Below, one piece after another: positions 55,101-58,408 of a DNA stretch of 64,000 nucleotides; position 1 is the stretch's first letter, and each line of letters starts with the position of its first letter. A program made the translations under genes and the position numbers. The stretch comes from a virus. The stretch lies in IMG/VR virus record IMGVR_UViG_3300030107_001040, positions 37,656-101,655 of that record. One strand, written 5' to 3'. The notes beneath the pieces are model-generated. The model saw only the letters and a list, made by a program, of their open reading frames with translations, did no database searches and was not told where the DNA came from.

Positions 55101-57153
55101 TAATCAGTTAGACAGTTCTGCTTACTACGCAACTATAAGTTTAAATAATGCAATTTCTATTCCTACTAAGAAGTATGGAACTAGAACTATACCTGTTGGT
55201 TTAGGTGGCGGATTAAGAAATGCTGATCATATTTACGGAATACAAAGTGACGCACATGCTGAACTAGAAAGAGTTACAGAAAATTCAGGTAAGGTAGTAC
55301 AAGTTTACCAGAGATTCCGTATTGATGGTGATATCACTGATGGTCCTTACACTATGGGTGAAGTTGTTAAGAAACAAGGTAATTCTTCTATTACTGGTGT
55401 TGTATACGGTTTCTATTCAGATGATAATTACAAGTATCTTGATGTTAAGGTAACCGCAGGTCCATGGGCGATTACTGATAACGTTGTAGGTGATGAAAAC
55501 TCAACAACTGCTCAGATTAGTGCTATTGAAAATAGACTTCATATTATTGATCTTAAGGGTGAATTTACTAATGATATTCCATTCAAAGGATATACAAGCA
55601 CTAAGACAGCAACTCCAACAGGATTCCTGAAGAACGAAGCTGCTGTTACTGCTAATACAGGTGGAACACTTACAGTTGATACTGAAAGTTTAACAGGAAC
55701 ATTTGAAAGAACTGCAGTTGTTTATCCAGAATCTTCTAGAATATATCTGGATGTAAGTAAGATTGCTGGTCTTGATATTAAGGTTGGTGATACAGTTAAA
55801 TCTACTGGATATGTAAGATACGGTATTAGTATTCTTAACAGTCTGAATGTATTTGTAGAGGGTAATAGACTCTATAAGGTTGTTGGTGGTATCCAACAGA
55901 CAGGTACATACGCAGTTATTACTGAAGTTGATGTAGCAAATAACTTCATCTATATAACTCCAGTCGCAGGAACGATTGTTGCAACTGATATAGTTGGTGA
56001 TTATGGAAGTGGATTATCATTCCCACAAGGATATGCAACCGTAACTACTGTCACAACTACTGCAGGTGCAGGTGCTGGATTAGTTCAAGATATTCGTGAT
56101 ATTGCTCTTAATAAGAGAATATATCTCACAAATGTCGCAGGATCATTTGATGCTAAGGATTCCATTAAAGGTCCAAACTCTTACAAGGGAGCAATCGTTG
56201 GACAGGCAGATCTTAAGGGACGTGTTAAGAGAGCATTCAAGGGATTTGATGGAACAACAACTACATTCCCATTAACGATTAGTAATGGAACATCATATCT
56301 ACCTGATCCCGCAGGTCATATGTTGATATTCCTTAATGGTATTCTACAACCTCCAGGTGGAACTAACGCATATACAGCGTTCTCTAACCAGATTCAGTTT
56401 ACTGAAGCACCAGATCTAGGTGCATCCTTCACAGGATTCTACGTAGGTAAAATGAGACAGTTAGATGATATATCATTTGAATTTGACTCTTTACGTCAAT
56501 CATTCAACCTTAAGCGTAATGATGTATTCTACTCACTAACGCTTACGGATGGTGTTCAATCTTCTGTCATCAGACCTGAAAATAATATTATTGTTTCACT
56601 CAATGGTGTTATACAGGAACCAGGCGTTGGTTTTGAATTGGTTGGTTCTAGAATAATCTTCTCTGAGATTCCTCGTGTAGGATCAACATTCGTTGCATTC
56701 TCATATGTTGGTTCTGAGGCAGACGTTGACGCTGCTGAAGTGGTACCACCAATTGAACCTGGTGACTTCATAGATATACAAGGTGAAACTGCAGATAGAG
56801 AAGTTGCTGTTATTGAATCTTCCAACTCTCTAATTACATACGACTATCTTGGATCCGTCTTCGGTAAGGATGGTGCTGGAACTGCAATAGTTCAAAAAGG
56901 ATTTATTAGAGATGTTCAGATCACATCAGGTGGTTCTGGATATACTTCTAGACCTACAGTTAGACTTGATTCTATCTCTGGTTTTGAAGGTAATGTTAAA
57001 GCACTGGTTGGTGTTGCTAGTGTTGAGATGAGTGCTGCTGGAACTGGATATCAGGATCCAACCATTGCAGTTGAAACTTCTGTTCCTGATGATTGGACTG
57101 CTCCTGACTTAAGTCAATACGGCGAAGAGTTAGTAGATCCAGAAACACCATAA
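34168..57153 (+). CDS. Giant mosaic baseplate/virion protein in the gp7 position (7661 residues)
   Basis: A single uninterrupted ORF of 22,986 bases. Order of parts (residues approximate): 1-60 N-terminal helix bundle; 300-620 a first set of GSGYT beta repeats; 620-950 a helical wedge-like region (DVRTAIKTIKDFYGSKGTSY); 1130-1350 more GSGYT repeats; 1428-1555 a YHYH domain; 1830-2210 beta-propeller-like repeats; 2225-2440 and 4050-4255 two LamG/concanavalin-type domains; 4430-6336 a 16-copy YPR repeat array; then alpha/beta linkers and two LNGVxQ modules near the C-terminus. It lies between gp6 and gp8, where T4 has gp7. I infer a wedge component with long host-facing extensions. Whether it is processed is unknown. 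Confidence 0.8.
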   Translation: MTNINKVSQAVVSQTPDFIEQDYPLFNKFLEYYYLSQEKTGMGQNILNNFLGYLDIDKLDIGILDGATKVVEDITATSDTIIVESVDKFLDTNGTILIGDEVVYYETVTAAPDIALSPGISYDQVKLKWINLASPLLSFDGTTRTFPLTSQDNPIAAPSAQHLIVSNYGKVLIPGTDYAVSGTNIVFTTAPRARVPSDDSSSTYITYLNGFNENTIVALDNLSNGFGEQKRQFTITKSGTRYEPVVDEYVLAVYDNRLLVPKVDFFIDGDQFIFLTAPLNGRYLSLYAIEAPIPSFGSGAVGYARISDTGTLSNISVNTNGTKYRFAYPPKVSINSATGSGASATSLVNGIKSVTLLDGGAGYSATNPPTVQIQTPTATGSTAATLKATVGTDGAVSSLEVTNSGSGYTFTPRITFKQPGGAKLGTPTITSGKITGTVPITDGGQGYTTIPTVYVDEPTGTNPVRAALTATLTNGVVTGITIANAGSGYTETPRIAIIDPVGAQILETKVDSDGRVIDIDLLSGGSGYTDIPSVYIVDNRTDATGAYAGGTGAKATASIFNGKITDINVSTFGTGYSQTSPPDVVIQSPPAAEASATTGLNEITGFTINQAGTGYTKASFNKCARAASGITSYTEDGNAVFTNMTTAAAHVTNDNIKCLDQLFVKRLLDKYTEQYLPDVPTLDYKTIDVRTAIKTIKDFYGSKGTSYSIGYLFKLLYGEQVSISYPKDQIIKPSDATWSIDTILRATLVSGDPENIRDGLLTQDADIADTNVKAASALVENYISIKTSKLEIYELVLSEETIAGTFIVPYKTKLAEPLDKTASIITVDSTIGWPERNGEFLIGSSTDTAELIQYKEKSLNQFIECTRSVNSVVEDWDSATEVKSNFKVYVNKGTAQEVVMNIVGIVDAQQTTLTDTGSYYLPGDKLTVSKLGGTGTSPELTTWLYNVKKLISVSTITYGGVNDQSATVTCANNHGLLVGDQVTIYGANPIIYNGTFLVTSRDSATVFQYNLPQPATVIPQGNILVSIDLNKGKSENAAVLNAIGPYTTNIQNSFFNDTYVYVASTGIPNYNIGPFPGSALLPGNQRKLTRFPISPTTISTKNNIAAGPIGTWVNGVSVWSYKSTLSKTFGAVTSIDITNAGSGYDAAYPPKITISDGGGSGATASVVVNGSVSEITVSTGGSGYTSSPLVSIVGGGGSGAAATAIITKGVVSRVLINSGGSGYTSQPSITIVGGGGTGATATASVRGPIKSIGVDTGGNSYTSNPSVTLSSGSGAVAQPVISNGRIISIAIISAGSGYTTAPEIDIQGAGFGAVARATIDLDGENAGRVTGITIVNRGIGYVQGTTVINLNSIGLGAVFSPNVFKWTYNLQATATLDSAKGGVFEGFNNQYGGEYGHISNPQRLRYILGDSLQEQTAGTITEQESQITHSPIIGWAFDGNPIYGPYGYSDPTDQTSTINRLLTSYRLKTALVYNATTNPLPVREAGPLLTSEAAGNFVEDYEYVFGLGGLDQYNGRFCKTPEYPNGRYCYFVTIDATEAGNPVFPYVIGPSFNSVVDAWNLSTSAIQQNIPTGVVRYRDPYENVDIDVDRAPNVSTNALTTEAGDILLFEIEDEDRSGVIDQAETDDPDQMFEESPLQLFDYFPTVTFDSKVDIEVETITKFEDASVTGFTVENSGKNYQVNDRLIFDNTDTDGTGVSARISRIKGETVASYNFENVGGTNYGVLKTSTPHNLSVGDSVFLTYTPIMNNTNKTFVVRQLKGIEEIVVNTTGSGYSSDIPPVITIDSTSGSAGSLEAVVTTVGSIETVNILNSGSGYTSNPRVILSHPQIFKKADYYVSKIENQDYVKVNDAVVNTKKEVFICGKTLDATGNTVGFVAKLSATGVKEWQKTLESTDGQTYTEFQKLYVEGNDVWAVGNNKPNAALLAAYNPDVILAKYTQATNGLSATLTFQKAYAGISGSTRSDNVTAITKYSDTRFVIGGYTNTNSANPYDAYIALIDTTGNFALKRKVASTSSSEKITGLIVKGSNIYFSLEIAATQAATAVDVGFGKATVGTTAITVDYVKNYSNTLYSFLDSSCAIDEFDEVYLTATLRLKSNNTTKDSFWVGKVDLTGDLIWNYRYLISAGTITAASKSEIDLFGDLNVIINKSATSNGEKTVETLKIGYNGLLKEHSTNVFNVNNIEGITAYGMAIDESADVHVFGQTSWNRNEFVYDFAGNEQTDVTGHYTLTSTSTTNSITYADNVAKILGYNPAGSNSTWINSHLKVTGTQLKTKLSGDWTLEFQIYKDSTTSQTLSQTGQTLCAIGGAQDATGGLWLGYDISSGKLQFAVTNSSTALNTATPIESTQTTMYYNNSWQFVAITKIGTAFKVYVNGVEVISGTQSSTQLENKDLYFGQQVGWGSGAADFNQNKQGQFYIDNIRLRNKGVTPTVPTDVTGVPPSNNTFGFAFDWVDDAWFTTHLNKYDYIDYVGWGIKIDKNADAVRVGTFTERTNTKLGFIRANVSPVVGSTLTMASTGLGLAEAGFQSLDFDDATTTMSQDTETLTYTQDIWSSRTATVPSPGSQKLSVSAVVKDRYYFKVTNTVKIDNVQKLTLNQSFTFTNNAKLQLYDGSTFINSGYIIKQDADNKQVYLAINNNAWSNDLNTGTLSTVQFSEQSTYGIVGPIPNDINEITSYSFAQINNTTPGTFDIDLNDFNHPEGGSNNMDELSKFKPYADADYSIRIDEVAGGSAYIVGSVITIASGNISFNAAYTTAQITGLTGVLKITLVANLTKVLQVSAVANSDEVYVITGTSHYLKKGEMIFVDGNPSQQVGATTYDEYDGSFPVDTVVSPLEFTYKLNSIAVTDPATTAANVSIFVKSPVLKMYYGHQYLFDLSHSSLVGGNLSFAKDNLYKLEYSFNSIERVGTPGVTGQGITTPTVKLKVDENVVTNISYYFDPSRTTDADSPVISGSYLDVTDSPYKGTFTISSISGATITTGADTFKFVLLNEPEGAADITQTSYSTSSVKAVGAISNIRIVNPGGFYTKLPIVTGITSTRVIERVQIETPGTEYAVGEYTGVPIAGDGEGGLVSITVADGTDDEGTVIPGQINNVVVTSPGKGYTSGTIDIEAISGILGSGLTGSGAVLNVIIPSNGTEASIFTQGTSVGKIKKLKNNNFGYDYPHDYTLRPEITFPINAQLTSTSILDSITITDPGSGYSQAPAVVITGGGGSGALAEATIRNGRLDQVIVKDPGAGYSSTPTVSLRSSFNYVINIDLGLLQFAFPHGIANGSAITLNVVDTGSGAEFPLAAGATGRLNGTTTYYAITGTANSLENDQLKVAITAANAELGDALTFTNAGTGRQQVLTESFGGGASANVITSTFLEGELVYQGDSLASATATGYVSTNEGWQVGPRVLKIVDYTGTFAETQKLTGVISKSSGTISDLNIAKGVLEIGSITKTTGQFIDDVGKPSEIIQKIQDSYYYQDFSYAVKSAVSISDWKEILIKNVHPASFKVFGELNLSDYGSIPNKETDFQLTKSVELAREAIVPNIQSFALVEPIYSEFNNTEVLFRQKRLTSSENILTSVVQRLDDISSLFDGERISFPLQVNQTNVVANANQLMIVLNGVVQNPGTSFSIQGDSVVFSEPPQPPASVKYVNITISQQATKTNTFTNISGIFPSVGNALVGTVSGARLTVTSVVGNVIDGFITEGTFIIGENVTVGATGFNANIATQSDVSNIGLFQYGETVTNLTSDTAKVEQINLATGQETPLAQLRYTIGPSTTDFEVVAYKTDNSAADAVVPVGTFTATKKYQFGSEIFLVNSITQGSDSTTLNVTRAQDGTAAVSQQEDLPVYGTDISVTTALTLSKTAGTYQSTPGLFDIQLNDYIIGAKSGVVAKVTATAVYTDPITNEAISQVNISAGSSFFGLLFNRIASQTYPNQVLDDISKSQVSIVKFTDTNITDGLSSTAFNAEFPANERINNYVVPYDNATGAFAENEFIRNYKLEYGNNIGEFTAGESGKVRKLTYTLPQGDGFFSAGQIIRTRDTKAEVIGYNQARQTVYIGKIGRTKATGEDYHAVTFTGNAQLDTAQKKFGTASLLCDGTGDYTNIVTSTEFGLATGSFTIEAYVRPANVSGTKVIIDFRTAATEVSPMLQMNNAALEFYVNGSVVASGGTLAANTWHHIAVVKGGTTTKLYVDGTKVGSDYTDNNNYGATKPIRIGADVAGANGFNGHVDEVRVSNTNRYTANFTPLVGIHQGDSNTVLLLHYDGADAQTWVEDWSGGESFTNGEYFNNDAIRATHRSSANAPSGYVNKTNRYYNAADLIELNKEFLAQEVVFILKRRHPHHTIKGSEVDCEDDVRDVLTAIIYDLRNGGNNKIWDASSYYIDRTTTPVTLKFVTNEVDEVVYTYDKLEQIVKYILTNTPWEVQGDHGLKQKFDTSITESDGTSPTALTPTAATYNAVTGDMILTVASHGLNAETQITATNAAYVASTGVLTLTKSGHGLANGTRIKLDHNSIVMSCTSDSNTVNQSYPRPDDPAAQGWLEISNVQTNTFDINVGKSPTVNYTPSAGTYNAETGFLTMNIGKHNLRTGRKYTASNASYDPAGGVMTITIGNNIDVDSAAYDPASGDLVMTIGTHNFDIGDKVKIAKNSLFFTCSMDEHRSVHAYPRDGDPAFNADLEITDTTGTSITVNVGTTPIVSYTATGATYTPATGVMELTIGSHSIAVNDSIRIADNSLTFTCAEDSDQTSHTYPRAITDPLAAPTGATYNPNTGIMQMTINSHGMSGPSTTTPTAATYDADTGIMRLTKSSHGFKVGDMVKLDDGAITFSCTMDSNATNHAYPRATDPISGQWVAIVAAATNTFDIPVGASELGDYTHTFVSAVTNGVKKANDVMKIADNGISFKCAEDGNNSIHSYPRPGDPMSGKWMVIEAAATNTIDVQVLDSVPSTHTSVHTFNNAVTGSFLKKRDPFQGTSIPVTAVTGTTITVNVGISSNTTAHTWTAAGVNGISSGGNYTHKYVDSATGAIIPNHGFYVGDRVMVEKGALVFTCAQDSHGTRHAYPRITDPYFNKWIKIINVTTNTFGINVGVSSNTTAHTFKFCTPNGIVRSGETIRMAKDAISFTCSQDGYATVHSYPRGDDPVASTSIPIYNDGSEHTATTASYNSSTGAMVITVPAHGFAVDDQIRIENNSLTFACKKDSNQTLHSYPRETDPYVRRWLRISAVTTNTFTVNVGAANSTDDRYDHTFVSATPKGIVKRDNTITVNVGPTPNKNFVPTTGAYTPASGALELTIGSHSLPAPTTHTVTGAAYVPSTGVMTLTLAGHGFSNGEQVKFAQDALTFTCTHGAGNHTYPRATDPMHNKWMPISNVTTNTFDVQVLDVIPSSNITVHTFVSATTNGMSKANSTIRLASDSLQMSCTFGGGGAVTKTYPRHQAATHTAAAGTTYNPNTGILSITTSSAHGMVPGTPIQLLDDSLTFSCGFGGGGQVNKTYPRSTDPVSNRWLFIQNVTATTFDVKVLDSIPSTNVDAHTFVSATSAGIIEGDPMMGRAIPIEAVTGTTITVNALNGKDVTNTDAHTWVGLSTYQHQPTAATYTPTTGVLSLTKAAHGWRDGDKVQIADNSLSFRCAMGDDSSLHTYPRATDPVSGRWLTISNVTTNTYDVNVGTTPTLNFTPTDVDYNPVTGKMKLTIGHHNLAVGNSVKFATESLIFKCAHDSYATNHSYPRSTILTHTVTDGAYNTGTGVMTLTVAGHGMGNGDWIKMADNSITFSCAFGGASGTAAQKSYPRSTDPISGKWVKISGVTTNTFNIQVLDTAPSTNTDAHTFVSATTGGVTQKKDRSYDAPIEILEADESSITVQVLSTIPSSNTTNHIFVSSSANAVITGGNYTHEFVKATSTAVTRSICNSGGNYNHVFSSGVTNSISTGGNYTHTFVSAGTNGITIAGDSVYIDKEALTFTCTKDNNEKQAKYPRTTDPKFKQILPIIKKDTNTFTINVGAAAAKDQYAHTFISATTGGVKKSNYSNTDCADVVSTSANLIDILTDTLENGALATPVDHLGTVTKVTPPTKFLGGLIDSYMETPFDLSYHNASTDLVYSNQIDLDTHYRYRDAANLIRRNRGAIVDKAAYDMLQRYPDLAQDMPRNAGGTSTDGTTRCKQDLGLVVDGIANDLEHGGNLDTITAANFYIGTGGELQHIRLQIAQSVYVHERLALYLKQAITGDLTDDNTDNIVVGDWGITNDATGTQFSVTGATYDPTGGDLVLTIGSHTLPIGRMITIAENGLTFSCNTGSGVVNKTYPRSSGASTTSGADYAYNANLAITAVTATTITVNVNGGQGAISNLAAHTYVSSTANCVSVPGNCANVQSAIDTLITTVNDIIAPTGSDYAIGADRLHFNRKYIAEEITGLTSTYFTYTLNNVSYVALTYPNEVTCQRDIRYVIEGIISDLQTGGNNSTIAAIEKYITATLQLDHIEDQLLGTIYAMEQIKQMGEKALNNLLYDNGATVTGQQYAAIHTDETAYRDVLTPTNINDVIYDFRDLVDVVVEMLAPAGVAGRSAGKNILFNQNYYKQELNSLVNAQFGAGAWTTAYNTFVDEMVNNVCHDIVTTDLSKTQVGYTINVEGSLGEFVVGETVISSNGGKATVLEWDGEQEILYVDDFDVHHWVPTNTLTGVDSDAWATISANGVSSPYDWYTTPTNVKAIASARLITSNVQGQIAGTNIFPSPENFNAAGWTDTGITKVLDNLTSPDTTLTADKLVCSAVAGEHFTYKNFTISAYDTFDDGTIKWDTTGQKFDEGATGTQESQQYTFSVFLKKGEFSRVRLQFGLDTGGAAEQLAFFDLNTTDGTVGSIFTPGNGVTVDAFGAIPYGDGWYRGYITCTFSFGFAQIRTQIFVRNATGQASFTGDGSSGVYGWGLKLFKGVLDPYQSASGKLFYADTEYNIKNYTLDQLQTYMSRALNGSNQSPSPSATFYEYYDATAAGDYEYVSIERLVRNNLNIIRNQLDSSAYYATISLNNAISIPTKKYGTRTIPVGLGGGLRNADHIYGIQSDAHAELERVTENSGKVVQVYQRFRIDGDITDGPYTMGEVVKKQGNSSITGVVYGFYSDDNYKYLDVKVTAGPWAITDNVVGDENSTTAQISAIENRLHIIDLKGEFTNDIPFKGYTSTKTATPTGFLKNEAAVTANTGGTLTVDTESLTGTFERTAVVYPESSRIYLDVSKIAGLDIKVGDTVKSTGYVRYGISILNSLNVFVEGNRLYKVVGGIQQTGTYAVITEVDVANNFIYITPVAGTIVATDIVGDYGSGLSFPQGYATVTTVTTTAGAGAGLVQDIRDIALNKRIYLTNVAGSFDAKDSIKGPNSYKGAIVGQADLKGRVKRAFKGFDGTTTTFPLTISNGTSYLPDPAGHMLIFLNGILQPPGGTNAYTAFSNQIQFTEAPDLGASFTGFYVGKMRQLDDISFEFDSLRQSFNLKRNDVFYSLTLTDGVQSSVIRPENNIIVSLNGVIQEPGVGFELVGSRIIFSEIPRVGSTFVAFSYVGSEADVDAAEVVPPIEPGDFIDIQGETADREVAVIESSNSLITYDYLGSVFGKDGAGTAIVQKGFIRDVQITSGGSGYTSRPTVRLDSISGFEGNVKALVGVASVEMSAAGTGYQDPTIAVETSVPDDWTAPDLSQYGEELVDPETP
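40840..41480 (+). other. LamG-like domain 1 of the giant protein
   Basis: Encodes LSGDWTLEFQIYKD, NNSWQFVAITKIG and FKVYVNGVEVISG, then YIDNIRLRN: the strand order of a concanavalin/LamG jelly roll. These domains often bind sugars. Confidence 0.65.
46320..46930 (+). other. LamG-like domain 2 of the giant protein
   Basis: Encodes FGTASLLCDGTGDY, GSFTIEAYVRP, NTWHHIAVVKGG, TKLYVDGTKVG and GHVDEVRVSN. A textbook LamG signature; closer to the family consensus than domain 1. Confidence 0.8.
47460..53175 (+). repeat. Protein-coding repeat array (16 YPR units) in the giant ORF
   Basis: About 5.7 kb of divergent repeats of roughly 80-120 codons. Each full unit reads ATYxPxTGxMxLTIGSHxL, VKIADNSLTFTC, then xHxYPRxTDPxxxxW, VTTNTFDVxV and HTFVSATxxGI. 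Sixteen YPR motifs can be counted. Several units have lost the middle or end. Units differ enough at DNA level to rule out recent slippage copies. Confidence 0.85.
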
Positions 57154-57156
57154 ATA
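57150..57156 (+). promoter_or_regulatory. Late promoter, ATAAATA
   Basis: CATAAATA spans the stop codon of the giant gene, 20 bases before the ATG at 57177. Confidence 0.55.
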
Positions 57157-57176
57157 ACTAAAAATTATAGCGAGAA

Positions 57177-58403
57177 ATGGCTAAACAATCACTAGGTCTT
57201 GGAACCGCAGCTAATGATAATACAGGTGATACCCTCCGTGCTGGTGGTGACAAGATTAATGATAATTTTAATGAACTGTATACTGCATTAGGTAACGGCA
57301 CTACATTAACTGTTAGTGTCACAAACCCTGCTAACGGTCAGGTCTTGCGTTATAATGGCACGAATTTTTTACCGTCAGATTATAGTGCGTTAACTTCTGC
57401 ATTAGATGTTTCAGGCAATTCAATTATTTCATCTTCTAATGGAAATATTGTCATTGCTCCTAACGGAACTGGAAACGTAACTATATCAAATGGTAGTGTT
57501 ACCAACACATTTAATGGTACTGATGGCATTATTGATATGCCAACGAAAGTAAAATATAAGAATGAGTTTGCTAATATTGGTGCTGCCCCTGCTGCTGCAA
57601 CATATACTGGATATTTCTTTACTGTAGATGGTGATGATAACCCATATGTAAACATTAATATTACTGCAGGTGGTGCTGGTGATGTTAGAGCAAAGATCTT
57701 AACACAGTATTCTAGTGTTGATCTTTTAACTGATATTGATATTACAACTGCTGCACCTACAGATGGACAAGTTTTAAAGTGGAGTGCTAGTGGAAGTAAG
57801 TTTGTTCCTGGTGATGATGCTGCTGGTGCTAGTTTACAAAACTTATTTGCAACTGTTGCTGGTGACACAGGATCTACAACGGCAAATAGCACAAGTGATA
57901 CGTTGACTGTTGCAGGTGGTACTAACATTACCACTGCTGTTTCTGGAGACACCGTTACAGTTAACTTTGATGGAACAATATATTCTACCTTTGCTTCATT
58001 AACAGATACAAGTGTAAGTAGTATTGTTCAGGGACAGTCTTTATTCCATAATGGAACTGCTTGGACTGTATCAAATAGTCCTCTTATTTGGTGGGAATTA
58101 AATTCCAACGGAAGCACAGACTTTACTTTTGCTGGACCTGGTTTTGCTTCTGCAACTAATGACCCAACTCTTTATGTTATGAGAGGTATGACTTATGCTT
58201 TTGATAACACTGTTTTGGGTGGTGCTCATCCTTTCAGAATTCAAAGCACACAAGGTTTGACAGGAACTCCTTATACAGATGGTCAATCTGGTAGTGGAAC
58301 GAGTGTTCTTTATTGGACAGTTCCTATGGGTGCTCCTAATACCCTTTATTATCAATGCACATTACATGCCGCTATGAACGGCACGATCAACGTTATAACG
58401 TAA
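57177..58403 (+). CDS. Virion structural protein with cupredoxin-like C-terminal domain
   Basis: 408 residues. The start GLGTAANDNTGDTLRAGGDK followed by INDNFNELY is common in phage fibre or baseplate proteins. The middle is Thr/Ser/Gly-rich beta structure. The last 110 residues resemble a cupredoxin: YVMRGMTYAFDNT, then HPFRIQ with H351, and YYQCTLHAAMNGTI with C394, H397 and M400. H, C, H, M is the ligand set of type I copper sites, although the C-H-M spacing is tighter than in plastocyanin. Located between the giant protein and the YHYH protein. Metal content is inferred, not known. Confidence 0.65.
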   Translation: MAKQSLGLGTAANDNTGDTLRAGGDKINDNFNELYTALGNGTTLTVSVTNPANGQVLRYNGTNFLPSDYSALTSALDVSGNSIISSSNGNIVIAPNGTGNVTISNGSVTNTFNGTDGIIDMPTKVKYKNEFANIGAAPAAATYTGYFFTVDGDDNPYVNINITAGGAGDVRAKILTQYSSVDLLTDIDITTAAPTDGQVLKWSASGSKFVPGDDAAGASLQNLFATVAGDTGSTTANSTSDTLTVAGGTNITTAVSGDTVTVNFDGTIYSTFASLTDTSVSSIVQGQSLFHNGTAWTVSNSPLIWWELNSNGSTDFTFAGPGFASATNDPTLYVMRGMTYAFDNTVLGGAHPFRIQSTQGLTGTPYTDGQSGSGTSVLYWTVPMGAPNTLYYQCTLHAAMNGTINVIT

Positions 58404-58408
58404 TATAA

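Noticed and set aside
57380-57952. A 190-codon minus-strand ORF
   Set aside because: Antisense to a structural gene with clear coding features; no independent support.
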